Shown: positions 52,057 to 60,620 of the stretch, in pieces
Layout: every line of letters begins with the position of its first letter
Position numbering within the stretch: the first letter of the stretch is position 1
Assembly: GCA_013289875.1 (NCBI GenBank)
Contig: JABCZC010000004.1
Coordinates: 48,539-112,538, forward strand
Reading direction: 5' to 3'
DNA: 64,000 bases
Source: Acidobacteriota bacterium
GTDB lineage: Bacteria; Acidobacteriota; Terriglobia; Terriglobales; Acidobacteriaceae
Made by a program: the position numbers and the translations under genes
The notes under the pieces: model-generated
The model's input: the letters and a program-made list of their open reading frames with translations, nothing else
What the model was told of the DNA's origin: nothing
The model's database searches: none

Positions 52057-53640
52057 TCAGCCTACGAGATCCCCTTCCAGCCGGTTCTCCGCGCGGGAGG
52101 AAACGATTCCCAGCGTCGAGTTCTCGATAGGCAGGAAGAACGTGAAGACGGTGCCGGATTTACCTGCAATGCGGCTGCTCCATGCGCGCAGATCGCCCTG
52201 CTGCCGTTCGATGATTTCCGACGTCACCCACAGGCCAAGCCCGGTTCCCGTGCCCGTCTTCGTAGTGAAGAAGGGTTCATAGATCCGTTTCAGGGTGTCA
52301 GGACTCATCCCCGCTCCCGAATCGGCGATGGTGACGCGCATTCCCCACTGTGTCCATCTGCGCCAGTCGCGCGAGCGGCGAATGCGTATGGCGAGCGTAC
52401 CTCCGGCACTCATGGCATCGAGCGCATTGGCAATCAGATTGGCTAAGACCTGCTGTAAATCGCCGCTCAGGCATTCGAGCGGCGGATCGTCGAAGTACTG
52501 ATGGTCGACGCGGATGTTAGATTGCTGTAGCCGCCCATGAAACAGACTGAGGACGCCGTCGATTTCATCAGAGAACCTTGTCGTTCTGGGCGCTTCGCTC
52601 TGCCGGTGGAATTTCAGAGTCTGCTGGGTAATGCGCGCGATCCGCATCACCTGACTCAAGGCGATTTGCGCGTGAGCGCGCACGTCGTCGATGGAATTCG
52701 ACTCGGTGATCAGATACAACAGATTAGCAACCGCGGCCAGGGGATTGTTGATCTCGTGGGCCACGGAGGCCGCTAGCCTCCCCGCGACGGCCAGCTTTTC
52801 CGACTTCAGAATCGCCGCTTCGGCCTGTTTGCGATGCGTAACGTCGGTCATGACACCGAGCATCCGCACTGCCTTGCCTTCGGCATTCAGCTCGTACTGC
52901 GCCTGCGCCTCCACCCAGCGCACCGCGCCATCGGGCCGTACCACTCTATATTCACAGTAAAGCGGTTCGCCCTTCGCCAACGTCTCGTGAAAGAGCGCCT
53001 GCATCGCTTCGCGATCGTCGCGGTGAACTGCCGCATTCATTACCTCGTAACTGGCAGGGACCGAGCCCGGCTCCAGACCCAGGATGCGGTAGTGTTCGTC
53101 CGTCCACAGAATCCGCCCGTTCTCGAGATCATGGTCCCACAGTCCGACATGGCCGCCCTCGAGTGCTATCTGCAGCCGGGTTTCCCGCTCGCGCACGGTC
53201 GCCTGGGCGCTGTCGCGTTCCTCGGCAAGCTTTCGCTCCGCCGCCGCACGTTCCAATCGCCTCCTCAGGTCTTTATTTTCATTCAGCTGTCGTAGACGTG
53301 ACACCTCCTGCGTCAGCCAGCCCACAACGACGGAGCCGATGATAAAGACCAACAGGCGAAATGCGCTCTGTTGGGGAATGGGCTGTACCGGGACCACGTG
53401 GGTGTAGAAAACGAAGTACTCGATGAGGGCTCCGGAAGCGATAGCGCAGACGATGCCCGCGCCGACTCCAAAGAACCAGGCGCTCAGCACCACTGCGGGA
53501 TAGGCGAAGAGATAAGGGGAGCGGTGACCGGGGGGCATCAACAGGATGACAAGAAAGGAAACCGCAGCTGGGATCAGCCCCTTTAGCCAGAGCAGGGGAG
53601 GCGGCAAGGCGCGCGGGAGATTACCTTCGGTCGTGGACAT
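52057..53640 (-). CDS. Membrane sensor histidine kinase (DUF4118-PAS-HisKA)
   Basis: Kinase of 527 aa. Residues 18-110 hold four TM helices of the DUF4118 (KdpD-like) sensor type. A coiled-coil link (115-150) precedes a PAS domain (about 155-270, with GLWDHDLENGRILWTDEHYRILG and a PAC tail). The HisKA domain has phosphoacceptor His295 in VAHEINNPLAAV, and HATPase_c has its N box (LIANALDAMS), G1 (ADSGAGMS) and G2 (GTGLGLWVTSEI). The signal sensed is unknown. Upstream on the same strand is an EAL-PAS-PAS protein gene, about 110 bases away. No response regulator is adjacent. Confidence 0.92.
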   Translation of the reverse strand: MSTTEGNLPRALPPPLLWLKGLIPAAVSFLVILLMPPGHRSPYLFAYPAVVLSAWFFGVGAGIVCAIASGALIEYFVFYTHVVPVQPIPQQSAFRLLVFIIGSVVVGWLTQEVSRLRQLNENKDLRRRLERAAAERKLAEERDSAQATVRERETRLQIALEGGHVGLWDHDLENGRILWTDEHYRILGLEPGSVPASYEVMNAAVHRDDREAMQALFHETLAKGEPLYCEYRVVRPDGAVRWVEAQAQYELNAEGKAVRMLGVMTDVTHRKQAEAAILKSEKLAVAGRLAASVAHEINNPLAAVANLLYLITESNSIDDVRAHAQIALSQVMRIARITQQTLKFHRQSEAPRTTRFSDEIDGVLSLFHGRLQQSNIRVDHQYFDDPPLECLSGDLQQVLANLIANALDAMSAGGTLAIRIRRSRDWRRWTQWGMRVTIADSGAGMSPDTLKRIYEPFFTTKTGTGTGLGLWVTSEIIERQQGDLRAWSSRIAGKSGTVFTFFLPIENSTLGIVSSRAENRLEGDLVG

Positions 53641-53752
53641 CGCGGCCTGCTCGGACCACCCATCAGGGTCAGCGGCGTAGCGATATTACGCCTGATCAAA
53701 GCGTTTAACGAATACCACGGCAGCTGCGGATAGGCAAAGACTTTCGTCCTCG

Positions 53753-55414
53753 TCAGCCGGCAGCATTCGTCTTAAGTAACCCCTCGAGACGTTTTTCGGC
53801 CTTGCGGAGCGCTTCTTCGGCTCGCTTGCGGTCTTCGATGTCTTCTACCATGCCGTACCAGCGGATGATTTCGCCATTCTCTCCGCGCCGTGCGGCGGCC
53901 CGCGAACGCATCCAGCGCCAGGTTCCATTTCCTGGGCCGATGCGAAACTCGACATCGACCGGATCGCCGGTGCGAAGCGATGCCCCCCACTTTTCCTCCG
54001 TTGGTCCAAGGTCATCCGGATGCACCGCGTTGCGCCAGCCATAACCGAGCGTTTCACTCAACTTCAACCCGGTCAGCGCTTCCCAGCGTGGTCCAGCGCC
54101 CAAAATTCTGCCTTCAGGATCGGCCGTCCAAGGCACGTGCGGACTCAGCTCGACAGTATGCCGGTAGTGATCCTCGCTCTCCCGCAGCGCCTGCTCCGTT
54201 CTTTTGCGATCGGTAATATCTACCGCAGCTATGGAAATGCCCACCACTTCGTTTGCCTCGTCACGAGCCGGCTGCAGCGAGACCAGGATGGTATTCATCT
54301 CTCCGCGCCCACCCGGCTTCTGCGTGAGGATCTCCAGTCCGGAAATGGCTTCACCTGCCAAAGCACGTTTCAGGTAAGGTTCGATTTGCAGAAAGGCCAG
54401 CGGCGCTACCTCGCCCACCGTCCTGCCCAGGCGGGGCCCCAGAGGTGTCGAGCTGATCTCCGACAGGCGTTTGTTCTGGCTTATATAGCGAAAATCCCGA
54501 TCGAGAAAGCACAAGCCGACGGGAGCGCCCTCGTAGATAGCCTGAAGCTGCGCCAGACGTTGCGCCGGAGCAACCTCGAGGTGAAGGGCCATATCCGCAG
54601 CCAGCAAAGCAGCCCCTGCGGGAGCCGATAAAGTCTGCTTCTCCAGGATCGCCGGAACGTCGCGTGCGGGAATGGGCTGCCCGTAGAGCCAGCCTTGCCC
54701 CAGTTCACATCCCAGATAAAAGAGCATGTCCGCATGCTTCTTGTCCTCGACGCCTTCTGCTACCGTGGTCAGGCCAAGGCTGTGGCCAAGCCCCACAATC
54801 GCGGCGGCGATCTTCCGGCTCTCCCGGCGGTGAGTCATGGAGTGCACGAAGCTGCGGTCGATCTTGAGTTCGTCAAAGGGCAGGGTGTGCAGATGGCGCA
54901 GGCTGGCATATCCTGTGCCAAAGTCGTCGAGCGCCAGCCGTATTTGCAGCGACTTAAGATCCCTGGCAATGGCGAGCGCCAGTTCCATGTTGCCCACAAG
55001 TGCGCTTTCCGTGATCTCGATCATGAGCTGACGCAGCGGAAATCCCGCAAGCTCCGCCGCAGATCGGATCTGGCCGGGCAGGGAGCGATCCCGCAGTTGA
55101 ACGGGGGAAACATTCACTGACAGCGTCAGGCGGTCGAGGAAGCCGGCAGGTGTCGCGCTGAAGGCTTGGACGGAGGCAAAGGCCTGAGCCAGAATCGTCT
55201 CGGAGAGATGGCCAATGAGGCCCGTACTCTCAGCCATCGGGATAAACTGGTCGGGAGGAATGACGCCAAGCTGTGCATGATGCCAGCGCGTCAGCACCTC
55301 AAACCCCCACAGTTGGCCCGAGCGCAGCTCCACAATGGGCTGAAAGTAGGGCATGACCTCGCGGCGGTCGATAGCGCTCCGAAGATCGATCAGGGGGAAA
55401 GGCTGTGCAGCCAT
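53753..55414 (-). CDS. EAL-domain c-di-GMP phosphodiesterase with two C-terminal PAS domains
   Basis: Protein of about 553 aa. An N-terminal EAL domain (residues 10-250) carries the active-site set: EVLTR (39-43, usually EALLR), NVSP (101-104), IEITE (132-136), DDFGTGY (163-169), LKIDRSFV (183-190), TVAEGVE (217-223) and Q240. It should hydrolyse c-di-GMP to pGpG. Two PAS domains follow (about 290-410 and 430-540), the reverse of the usual sensor-then-output order. The protein ends in a signalling helix (KRAEEALRKAEKRLEGLLK) with no output after it. ATG 55414 is chosen; 55456 is possible. Confidence 0.88.
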   Translation of the reverse strand: MAAQPFPLIDLRSAIDRREVMPYFQPIVELRSGQLWGFEVLTRWHHAQLGVIPPDQFIPMAESTGLIGHLSETILAQAFASVQAFSATPAGFLDRLTLSVNVSPVQLRDRSLPGQIRSAAELAGFPLRQLMIEITESALVGNMELALAIARDLKSLQIRLALDDFGTGYASLRHLHTLPFDELKIDRSFVHSMTHRRESRKIAAAIVGLGHSLGLTTVAEGVEDKKHADMLFYLGCELGQGWLYGQPIPARDVPAILEKQTLSAPAGAALLAADMALHLEVAPAQRLAQLQAIYEGAPVGLCFLDRDFRYISQNKRLSEISSTPLGPRLGRTVGEVAPLAFLQIEPYLKRALAGEAISGLEILTQKPGGRGEMNTILVSLQPARDEANEVVGISIAAVDITDRKRTEQALRESEDHYRHTVELSPHVPWTADPEGRILGAGPRWEALTGLKLSETLGYGWRNAVHPDDLGPTEEKWGASLRTGDPVDVEFRIGPGNGTWRWMRSRAAARRGENGEIIRWYGMVEDIEDRKRAEEALRKAEKRLEGLLKTNAAG

Positions 55415-55584
55415 GTTGGGACAGTATCTTACGCTCCTGACGTTCGCAGTGAACATCGGAAACTCTCAGAACATCATCACAGATGTGCACCCTGATATTT
55501 GACCGTGTAATCGCCCTCGAAGTCTGGATTCAAGAATGCCCTTCGGGTGTGGCATTCTGTTAGCAGACCTCAGGAGCGTTATCC

Positions 55585-56055
55585 ATGTCCCGCGTTGCCA
55601 GAAGAGCCCTCGTAACCGTCCTTTTCAGTCTCGCCGGAATCTCCGCCCTGGCGCAGGCCCGGGTGATTTACTCCGCCACGGCCGACGCTCATGCGGATAT
55701 TGCTCAGGCCACCAGCACTGCCGCCAAGGCGCACAAGCGCATCATCCTCGACTTCGGCGGAAACTGGTGCGGCGACTGTCAGGTGCTGGACATCTACTTC
55801 CACCAGCCTCCCAACCTCGCGCTGCTGGAGGACAACTTCGTCCTCGTCCACGTCGATATCGGTCACATGGACAAGAACACCGACGTCGCGGCGAAGTATG
55901 ACATTCCGCTAAAGCGCGGAGTACCCGCACTGGCCGTTCTTGACGAGCATGGACACCTGCTCTACAGCCAGAAAAGCGGCGAGTTCGAGGCCATGCGCAA
56001 GATGGACCCGGAATCGGTCACAGAGTTCCTGAATCGATGGAAGCCCAGGCGCTGA
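55585..56055 (+). CDS. Exported thioredoxin-fold protein (CGDC)
   Basis: Protein of 156 aa with a signal peptide ending near SALA-QA and a thioredoxin domain. The active site reads NWCGDCQ (Cys62, Cys65); the cis-Pro segment is KRGVPALAVLD, followed by the C-terminal GEFEAMRKMDPESVTEFLNRW. It likely acts as a periplasmic disulfide reductase or isomerase. GGAG lies before the ATG. It is upstream of a BrkB-like gene on the same strand, probably not related in function. Confidence 0.9.
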   Translation: MSRVARRALVTVLFSLAGISALAQARVIYSATADAHADIAQATSTAAKAHKRIILDFGGNWCGDCQVLDIYFHQPPNLALLEDNFVLVHVDIGHMDKNTDVAAKYDIPLKRGVPALAVLDEHGHLLYSQKSGEFEAMRKMDPESVTEFLNRWKPRR

Positions 56056-56135
56056 CAGCCGTCTCATTTCCCCGATCGGTGCCGCACCGCATTAAAGGCT
56101 ATAAATAGCGGAGAGATGCCTTAGTCTCAGAGATA

Positions 56136-57023
56136 ATGCTGCGCACCTTCGACCACCTTCGGCGAGCCATGTGGAGGGCCTTTAGTCATGGCGCCTTCAC
56201 GAACGCCAAGGCAGCTGCATACTCGGCGATCCTCAGCATCTTCCCGGCGCTGTTAGTGGTGACGACGGTGCTGGCGCTGACTCCTCAGACGGACACCGTG
56301 CGTGGCGACATTCGCACTGCCTTCAGCGAGATCCTGCCGCCAGACACGATGTCACTGGTGCAGGCCTACTTCCAGACCAATCACGCTCGCTCCGTGCGGC
56401 TGGTCTGGACCTCGTCGCTCATCACCACTGCCGCTGCCTTGGACGTGCTGCTGACGCTGATGGCCGGATTTCGCCGCGCCTATCTGTTGCCGAGCGGCGA
56501 ATGGGGGTTCTGGCGCGAGCGCGCCGTTGCCCTGGCCCTTGTGCCTGCCACGGTAGTGCCCCTGATCTTCGCCACTGGGCTGGTGGCCTTCGGGCACAGT
56601 ATCGAGCACTGGATGATCGACAATGCCGACCACGAGCTGCGCTTCTATGTACTGCTGATGTGGCGCATCATCCGGTGGATCATCGCGACGCTCACAAGCA
56701 TCGTGGTCTTGGGTGTGATCTACCATTTCGGCACGCCGCGCAAGCGTCCCTGGGGGCAGGTCGTTCCGGGCAGCCTGCTGGCCACCGTAACGTGGTTCCT
56801 TGCGACACTCATCTATGGCTGGTATCTCACGCGCTACGCCGACTACTCGGTCGTGTACGGATCACTCGGAGCCGGAGTGGCGACTTTGGTATGGCTCTAC
56901 ATGGTCTGCTTCAGCATTCTGGTCGGCGCGGAATTCAACGCGCTGATCTATCCGGTCTCTCCGCCGCTCGCGGAGCAGGATGATGAAAACAGTGTTACGG
57001 CTTTCCCTCGCCAGGCCGTGTAA
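56136..57023 (+). CDS. YihY/BrkB-family membrane protein
   Basis: Inner-membrane protein of 295 aa with six TM segments. The YihY signature begins AFTNAKAAAYSAILSIFPALLVVTTVLAL and continues FRRAYLLPSGEWGFWRERAVALALVPATV, VIYHFGTPRKRPWGQVVPGSLLATVTWFLAT, and YGSLGAGVATLVWLYMVCFSILVGAEFNALIY. The family was once called tRNA-processing RNase BN in error; its role is unknown. The start ATG has no strong ribosome site. Confidence 0.91.
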   Translation: MLRTFDHLRRAMWRAFSHGAFTNAKAAAYSAILSIFPALLVVTTVLALTPQTDTVRGDIRTAFSEILPPDTMSLVQAYFQTNHARSVRLVWTSSLITTAAALDVLLTLMAGFRRAYLLPSGEWGFWRERAVALALVPATVVPLIFATGLVAFGHSIEHWMIDNADHELRFYVLLMWRIIRWIIATLTSIVVLGVIYHFGTPRKRPWGQVVPGSLLATVTWFLATLIYGWYLTRYADYSVVYGSLGAGVATLVWLYMVCFSILVGAEFNALIYPVSPPLAEQDDENSVTAFPRQAV

Positions 57024-57103
57024 CGACCCCGGATCCGCGCCGCGAGTTAGAATGTACATGCTTTCATCAACGTAAAAAGAAACACAACGCAGTTGGGGGA
57101 TGG

Positions 57104-58591
57104 ATGAACGTTACGTTTGCCGGTTCGAATGCCGCGCCGGGGAAAAATCTGCGCAGGGCCAAGATTGTAGCCACTCTGGGACCTGCTTCGAACAATGAAA
57201 CTACCTTTCGCGAGCTGGTCCGTGCCGGCCTTGATGTCGCGCGCCTGAACTTTTCGCATGGCACGCATCCTCAGAAGCTGGAACTGATCGAGATGGTGCG
57301 GAAAGTGGCGCGAGAAGAAGGCAAGATCATCTGCATTCTGGGCGATCTGCAAGGGCCAAAGATCCGAACCGGGCGCCTGCAGGACCGCAAACCCATCCAG
57401 CTTGAGACCGGCCAGCATCTCATCATTACGCCCCGCGATATTCCCGGCACGCCCACGGTTATTTCCACCACCTTTCCCACCCTCGCCGAAAACCTTGAAG
57501 TAGGAGCGCGCATCCTGCTCTCCGACGGGCTTATCGAACTGCGTGTGCTTGCCGTGAAGGGTGAGGATGTGGAGTGCGTAGTGATCAACGGCGGCGTGCT
57601 GGGCGAGAACAAGGGTATTAATCTGCCCGGCATCGCTGTGCGTGTACCCTCGCTCACGGAGAAGGATGAAACCGACCTCGAATTCGCGATCAAGAACGGC
57701 GTCGATGCCATTGCAGTGTCCTTTGTCCGTACCGCCGATGACGTGCGTCTGGTGAAGCAGCGTATCACCGATCTGGGCGCAGATACATGGGTGATTGCCA
57801 AGCTCGAAAAACCGCAGGCCATCGAACATCTGGAAGAGATTCTCGAAGTCGCCGATGGGGTGATGGTGGCCCGCGGCGATCTGGGTGTCGAAATGCCGCC
57901 GGAGAAAGTTCCCGCGATTCAGAAGCTAGTGATCCGTCGCGCCTCGGAGCATCGCAAGCCGGTGATTACCGCGACACAGATGCTCGAGTCGATGATCGAA
58001 AACCCGCGGCCGACGCGAGCCGAAGCCAGCGACGTGGCCAACGCGATCTATGACGGCACCGACGCAGTCATGCTCTCAGGCGAGAGCGCTGCCGGGAAGT
58101 ATCCGGTGGAAGCGGTCAGGATGATGGCAAGAATTGTTGTCGAGTCCGAGTCGGAGATTCTCGAGGGTCCGTCGCCTCACGATGTACGCCCCAGCAACCT
58201 TCGGCTATCAGTCGCCGAGACGATTTGCGAGTCGATGGCACATGCGGCAATGGATCTTGATCTGAAAGCGATCGCGGTTTTCACCGAGACCGGTACGACT
58301 GCCCGCCAGCTTTCAAAGTATCGTCCCAAACCACCCATCTACGCGCTCTCCAGCATTGACGTGGTTATCAACCGGATGTGCCTTCTCTGGGGCGTGCAGT
58401 CGGTTCGATGCAGGCGAGCCCACACCGCCGAAGAAATGGTCGATATGGCGGAGGAGCTGCTCGAATCCGCAGGCTACGTCTCTCCGCAGGACATCCTGGG
58501 CATCGTCGCCGGAACGCGCACCAAGTCGGGGTCGACAAACTTCCTGCGTCTGCACGTGCTGGGCGACCGTTTGCACGACCTCGGACTATGA
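57104..58591 (+). CDS. pyk: Pyruvate kinase
   Basis: Glycolytic enzyme of 495 aa that transfers phosphate from phosphoenolpyruvate to ADP. The opening RAKIVATLGPAS, RLNFSHGTH, and ILGDLQGPKIRTGR are typical; the catalytic loop IAKLEKPQAIEHLEEI carries the active Lys, then GVMVARGDLGVEMPPE and PVITATQMLESMI...ANAIYDGTDAVMLSGESAAGKYPVEAV. The C-terminal regulatory domain is present. GGGGGA precedes the ATG. mutL follows 38 bases after the stop. Confidence 0.97.
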   Translation: MNVTFAGSNAAPGKNLRRAKIVATLGPASNNETTFRELVRAGLDVARLNFSHGTHPQKLELIEMVRKVAREEGKIICILGDLQGPKIRTGRLQDRKPIQLETGQHLIITPRDIPGTPTVISTTFPTLAENLEVGARILLSDGLIELRVLAVKGEDVECVVINGGVLGENKGINLPGIAVRVPSLTEKDETDLEFAIKNGVDAIAVSFVRTADDVRLVKQRITDLGADTWVIAKLEKPQAIEHLEEILEVADGVMVARGDLGVEMPPEKVPAIQKLVIRRASEHRKPVITATQMLESMIENPRPTRAEASDVANAIYDGTDAVMLSGESAAGKYPVEAVRMMARIVVESESEILEGPSPHDVRPSNLRLSVAETICESMAHAAMDLDLKAIAVFTETGTTARQLSKYRPKPPIYALSSIDVVINRMCLLWGVQSVRCRRAHTAEEMVDMAEELLESAGYVSPQDILGIVAGTRTKSGSTNFLRLHVLGDRLHDLGL

Positions 58592-58629
58592 AGATCGAAC
58601 CCCCGGGGTCCGGTCGATAAGATTGGAAG

Positions 58630-60573
58630 ATGGGCCGAATCCACATACTTTCCGATCAGGTGGCGAACCAGATAGCCGCGGGCGAGGTCGTCGACCGCCC
58701 GGCATCGGTGGTCAAGGAACTACTGGAAAATGCGCTCGACGCAGGAGCCACGCGCATCCTGGTCGAGGTGGAGGCGGGCGGACGGAAGCTGATCCGCATC
58801 GTTGACAACGGCATCGGGATGGTTCGTGATGACGCCTTGCTTGCCTTCGAGCGTCACGCCACGTCGAAGATCCGTTCCAGCGACGACCTGCTCTCGATCG
58901 CCACGCTGGGCTTTCGTGGCGAAGCGCTACCCTCGATTGCGTCCATCTCGCGGCTTGTGCTTGAAACGCGCGCTGCGGCCGACGCCAGTGGAACCCACCT
59001 TGAAATCGTAGGCGGAAAAATCTTTCGCGTGGAAGACGCCGGACTGCCTGCGGGTACCACCATTGCAGTTCGCGATCTCTTCTTCAACACACCAGCCCGG
59101 CGCAAATTTCTCAAGGCCGAGAGCACTGAGCTCTCACACGTAACTGCTTTAGTTACGCATTACGCGCTGGCACATCCGGGCAAGCACTTTGAGCTGCACT
59201 CGGCGACGAACGCGCTGCTGATTGCGCCTCCTGTGGCGAGGGTCTCCGAGCGCATCTTTCAAGTCTTCGGGAAAGATACGCTCGATCAGCTGGTCCCTAT
59301 TGCCGCGGAGACCCGATTCGATCGCGCCGGTTTGCCCGAGCCGCCGCCATGGAAACGCGAGGAAGATTATCGACCGCCCGATCCGGGTTTTTTGCGGGTC
59401 AGCGGCTTCGTCTCCAAGCCGGAGCTGCAAAAGCTCAACCGTAATTCGATCTACGTCTTCGTGAACCAGCGCCTCATCCGCGACCGGCTGATCCTGCATG
59501 CGGTCAGCGAGTCGTATCGCAACATTATTCCGCCCACGTCCTTCCCGGTCATCCTGATGTTTCTCGAAATGCCGCCGCACGAAGTGGATGTGAATGTACA
59601 TCCATCGAAGACAGAGGTCCGCTTTCGGCAGCAGACCTTTATTCACGACTTCGTTCGCGACAGCATCCGCAACACGCTTATCAAGGCTCGGCCCACCGCT
59701 GGATTTCTCGCCGCGCTCAGCTCGCATCCGCACGCGACAGGGCTGCAACCCACGACTTCGCCCATTTCCGGCGAGGGTCAAGCGGAGATTGTGAAGGATT
59801 CGGAGCCCGTAAGCGCAGATGATGCCGTGCCCTTCACCCTGGCTGAGGCCCCGCCGAATCCGGAAGAGGTGAAGCTTCCTTTCTCGATCGCAGCCCCCGA
59901 ACAAACTGAGGCGAACTCCGCTGCTCACGATTGCGAGCCCAAATGGGGCAGGGAAACACTGCCAGACGGTGGAGAGCCCGCGAACCTGAACTCCCTTACT
60001 TCGCTCAAGCCGCTGGGGCAGTTGCGTGAGTCCTTCATCCTCGCCGTCAACGACGAGGGTCTGTGGATCGTCGACCAGCACGTGGCCCATGAGCGTGTGC
60101 TCTTCGAAAAGATCCTTCGCGAGCGGGAAGTGGAGCGTGTGGAGCGGCAGCGCCTGCTGATGCCCATGCTCGTCGATCTGCAGCCGCATCAGATGGTGCT
60201 CTTCGCCGGCATTGCGCAGGAGTTGGAGCGCAATGGCTTTGAGGTCGAGCCCTTCGGCCCCCATACGCTGGCGATCAAGGCTGCGCCGATCGGTCTCGAA
60301 GGCCGCCATCTCGAACGCATGCTGATGGAGGTGCTGGAACAGGCTGGAAATCCGGCGCAATCGGAGAACCTGGGCACACTTCGCACACGCATTGCGGCCT
60401 CCATCGCCTGCCATTCGGCCATCAAGATTAATATGCCGCTCGACACCCGGCGCATGGAGTGGCTGCTCGCCGAACTCGCGAGCACCGAGCATCCCACCAG
60501 CTGCCCGCATGGGCGTCCCATCGCTTTACGGTATTCTTGGAAGGACATCCAGCGGGCTTTTCACCGAATTTAG
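58630..60573 (+). CDS. mutL: DNA mismatch repair protein MutL
   Basis: ATPase and endonuclease of mismatch repair, 647 aa. The GHKL N-domain shows VANQIAAGEVVDRPASVVKELLENALDAGAT (N-box), DNGIGM, and FERHATSKIRSSDDL with GFRGEALPSIASIS. After a Pro/Glu-rich linker (about 365-445) comes the C-terminal domain with DQHVAHERVLFE, matching the endonuclease motif DQHA-x2-E-x4-E with Val for Ala, and ACHSAIK and CPHGRPIALRY metal-site motifs. It therefore looks like a nicking MutL, unlike the E. coli form. GGAAG precedes the ATG. The next gene starts 47 bases later. Confidence 0.96.
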   Translation: MGRIHILSDQVANQIAAGEVVDRPASVVKELLENALDAGATRILVEVEAGGRKLIRIVDNGIGMVRDDALLAFERHATSKIRSSDDLLSIATLGFRGEALPSIASISRLVLETRAAADASGTHLEIVGGKIFRVEDAGLPAGTTIAVRDLFFNTPARRKFLKAESTELSHVTALVTHYALAHPGKHFELHSATNALLIAPPVARVSERIFQVFGKDTLDQLVPIAAETRFDRAGLPEPPPWKREEDYRPPDPGFLRVSGFVSKPELQKLNRNSIYVFVNQRLIRDRLILHAVSESYRNIIPPTSFPVILMFLEMPPHEVDVNVHPSKTEVRFRQQTFIHDFVRDSIRNTLIKARPTAGFLAALSSHPHATGLQPTTSPISGEGQAEIVKDSEPVSADDAVPFTLAEAPPNPEEVKLPFSIAAPEQTEANSAAHDCEPKWGRETLPDGGEPANLNSLTSLKPLGQLRESFILAVNDEGLWIVDQHVAHERVLFEKILREREVERVERQRLLMPMLVDLQPHQMVLFAGIAQELERNGFEVEPFGPHTLAIKAAPIGLEGRHLERMLMEVLEQAGNPAQSENLGTLRTRIAASIACHSAIKINMPLDTRRMEWLLAELASTEHPTSCPHGRPIALRYSWKDIQRAFHRI

Positions 60574-60620
60574 CGCAGCGAATTCAGCCTCGTTTCTCCG
60601 CCGGACAAAAGAAGGTCTCT

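Noticed and set aside
59149..60510. Minus-strand frame opposite mutL
   Set aside because: Shadow frame; MutL motifs run on the plus strand across the whole interval.
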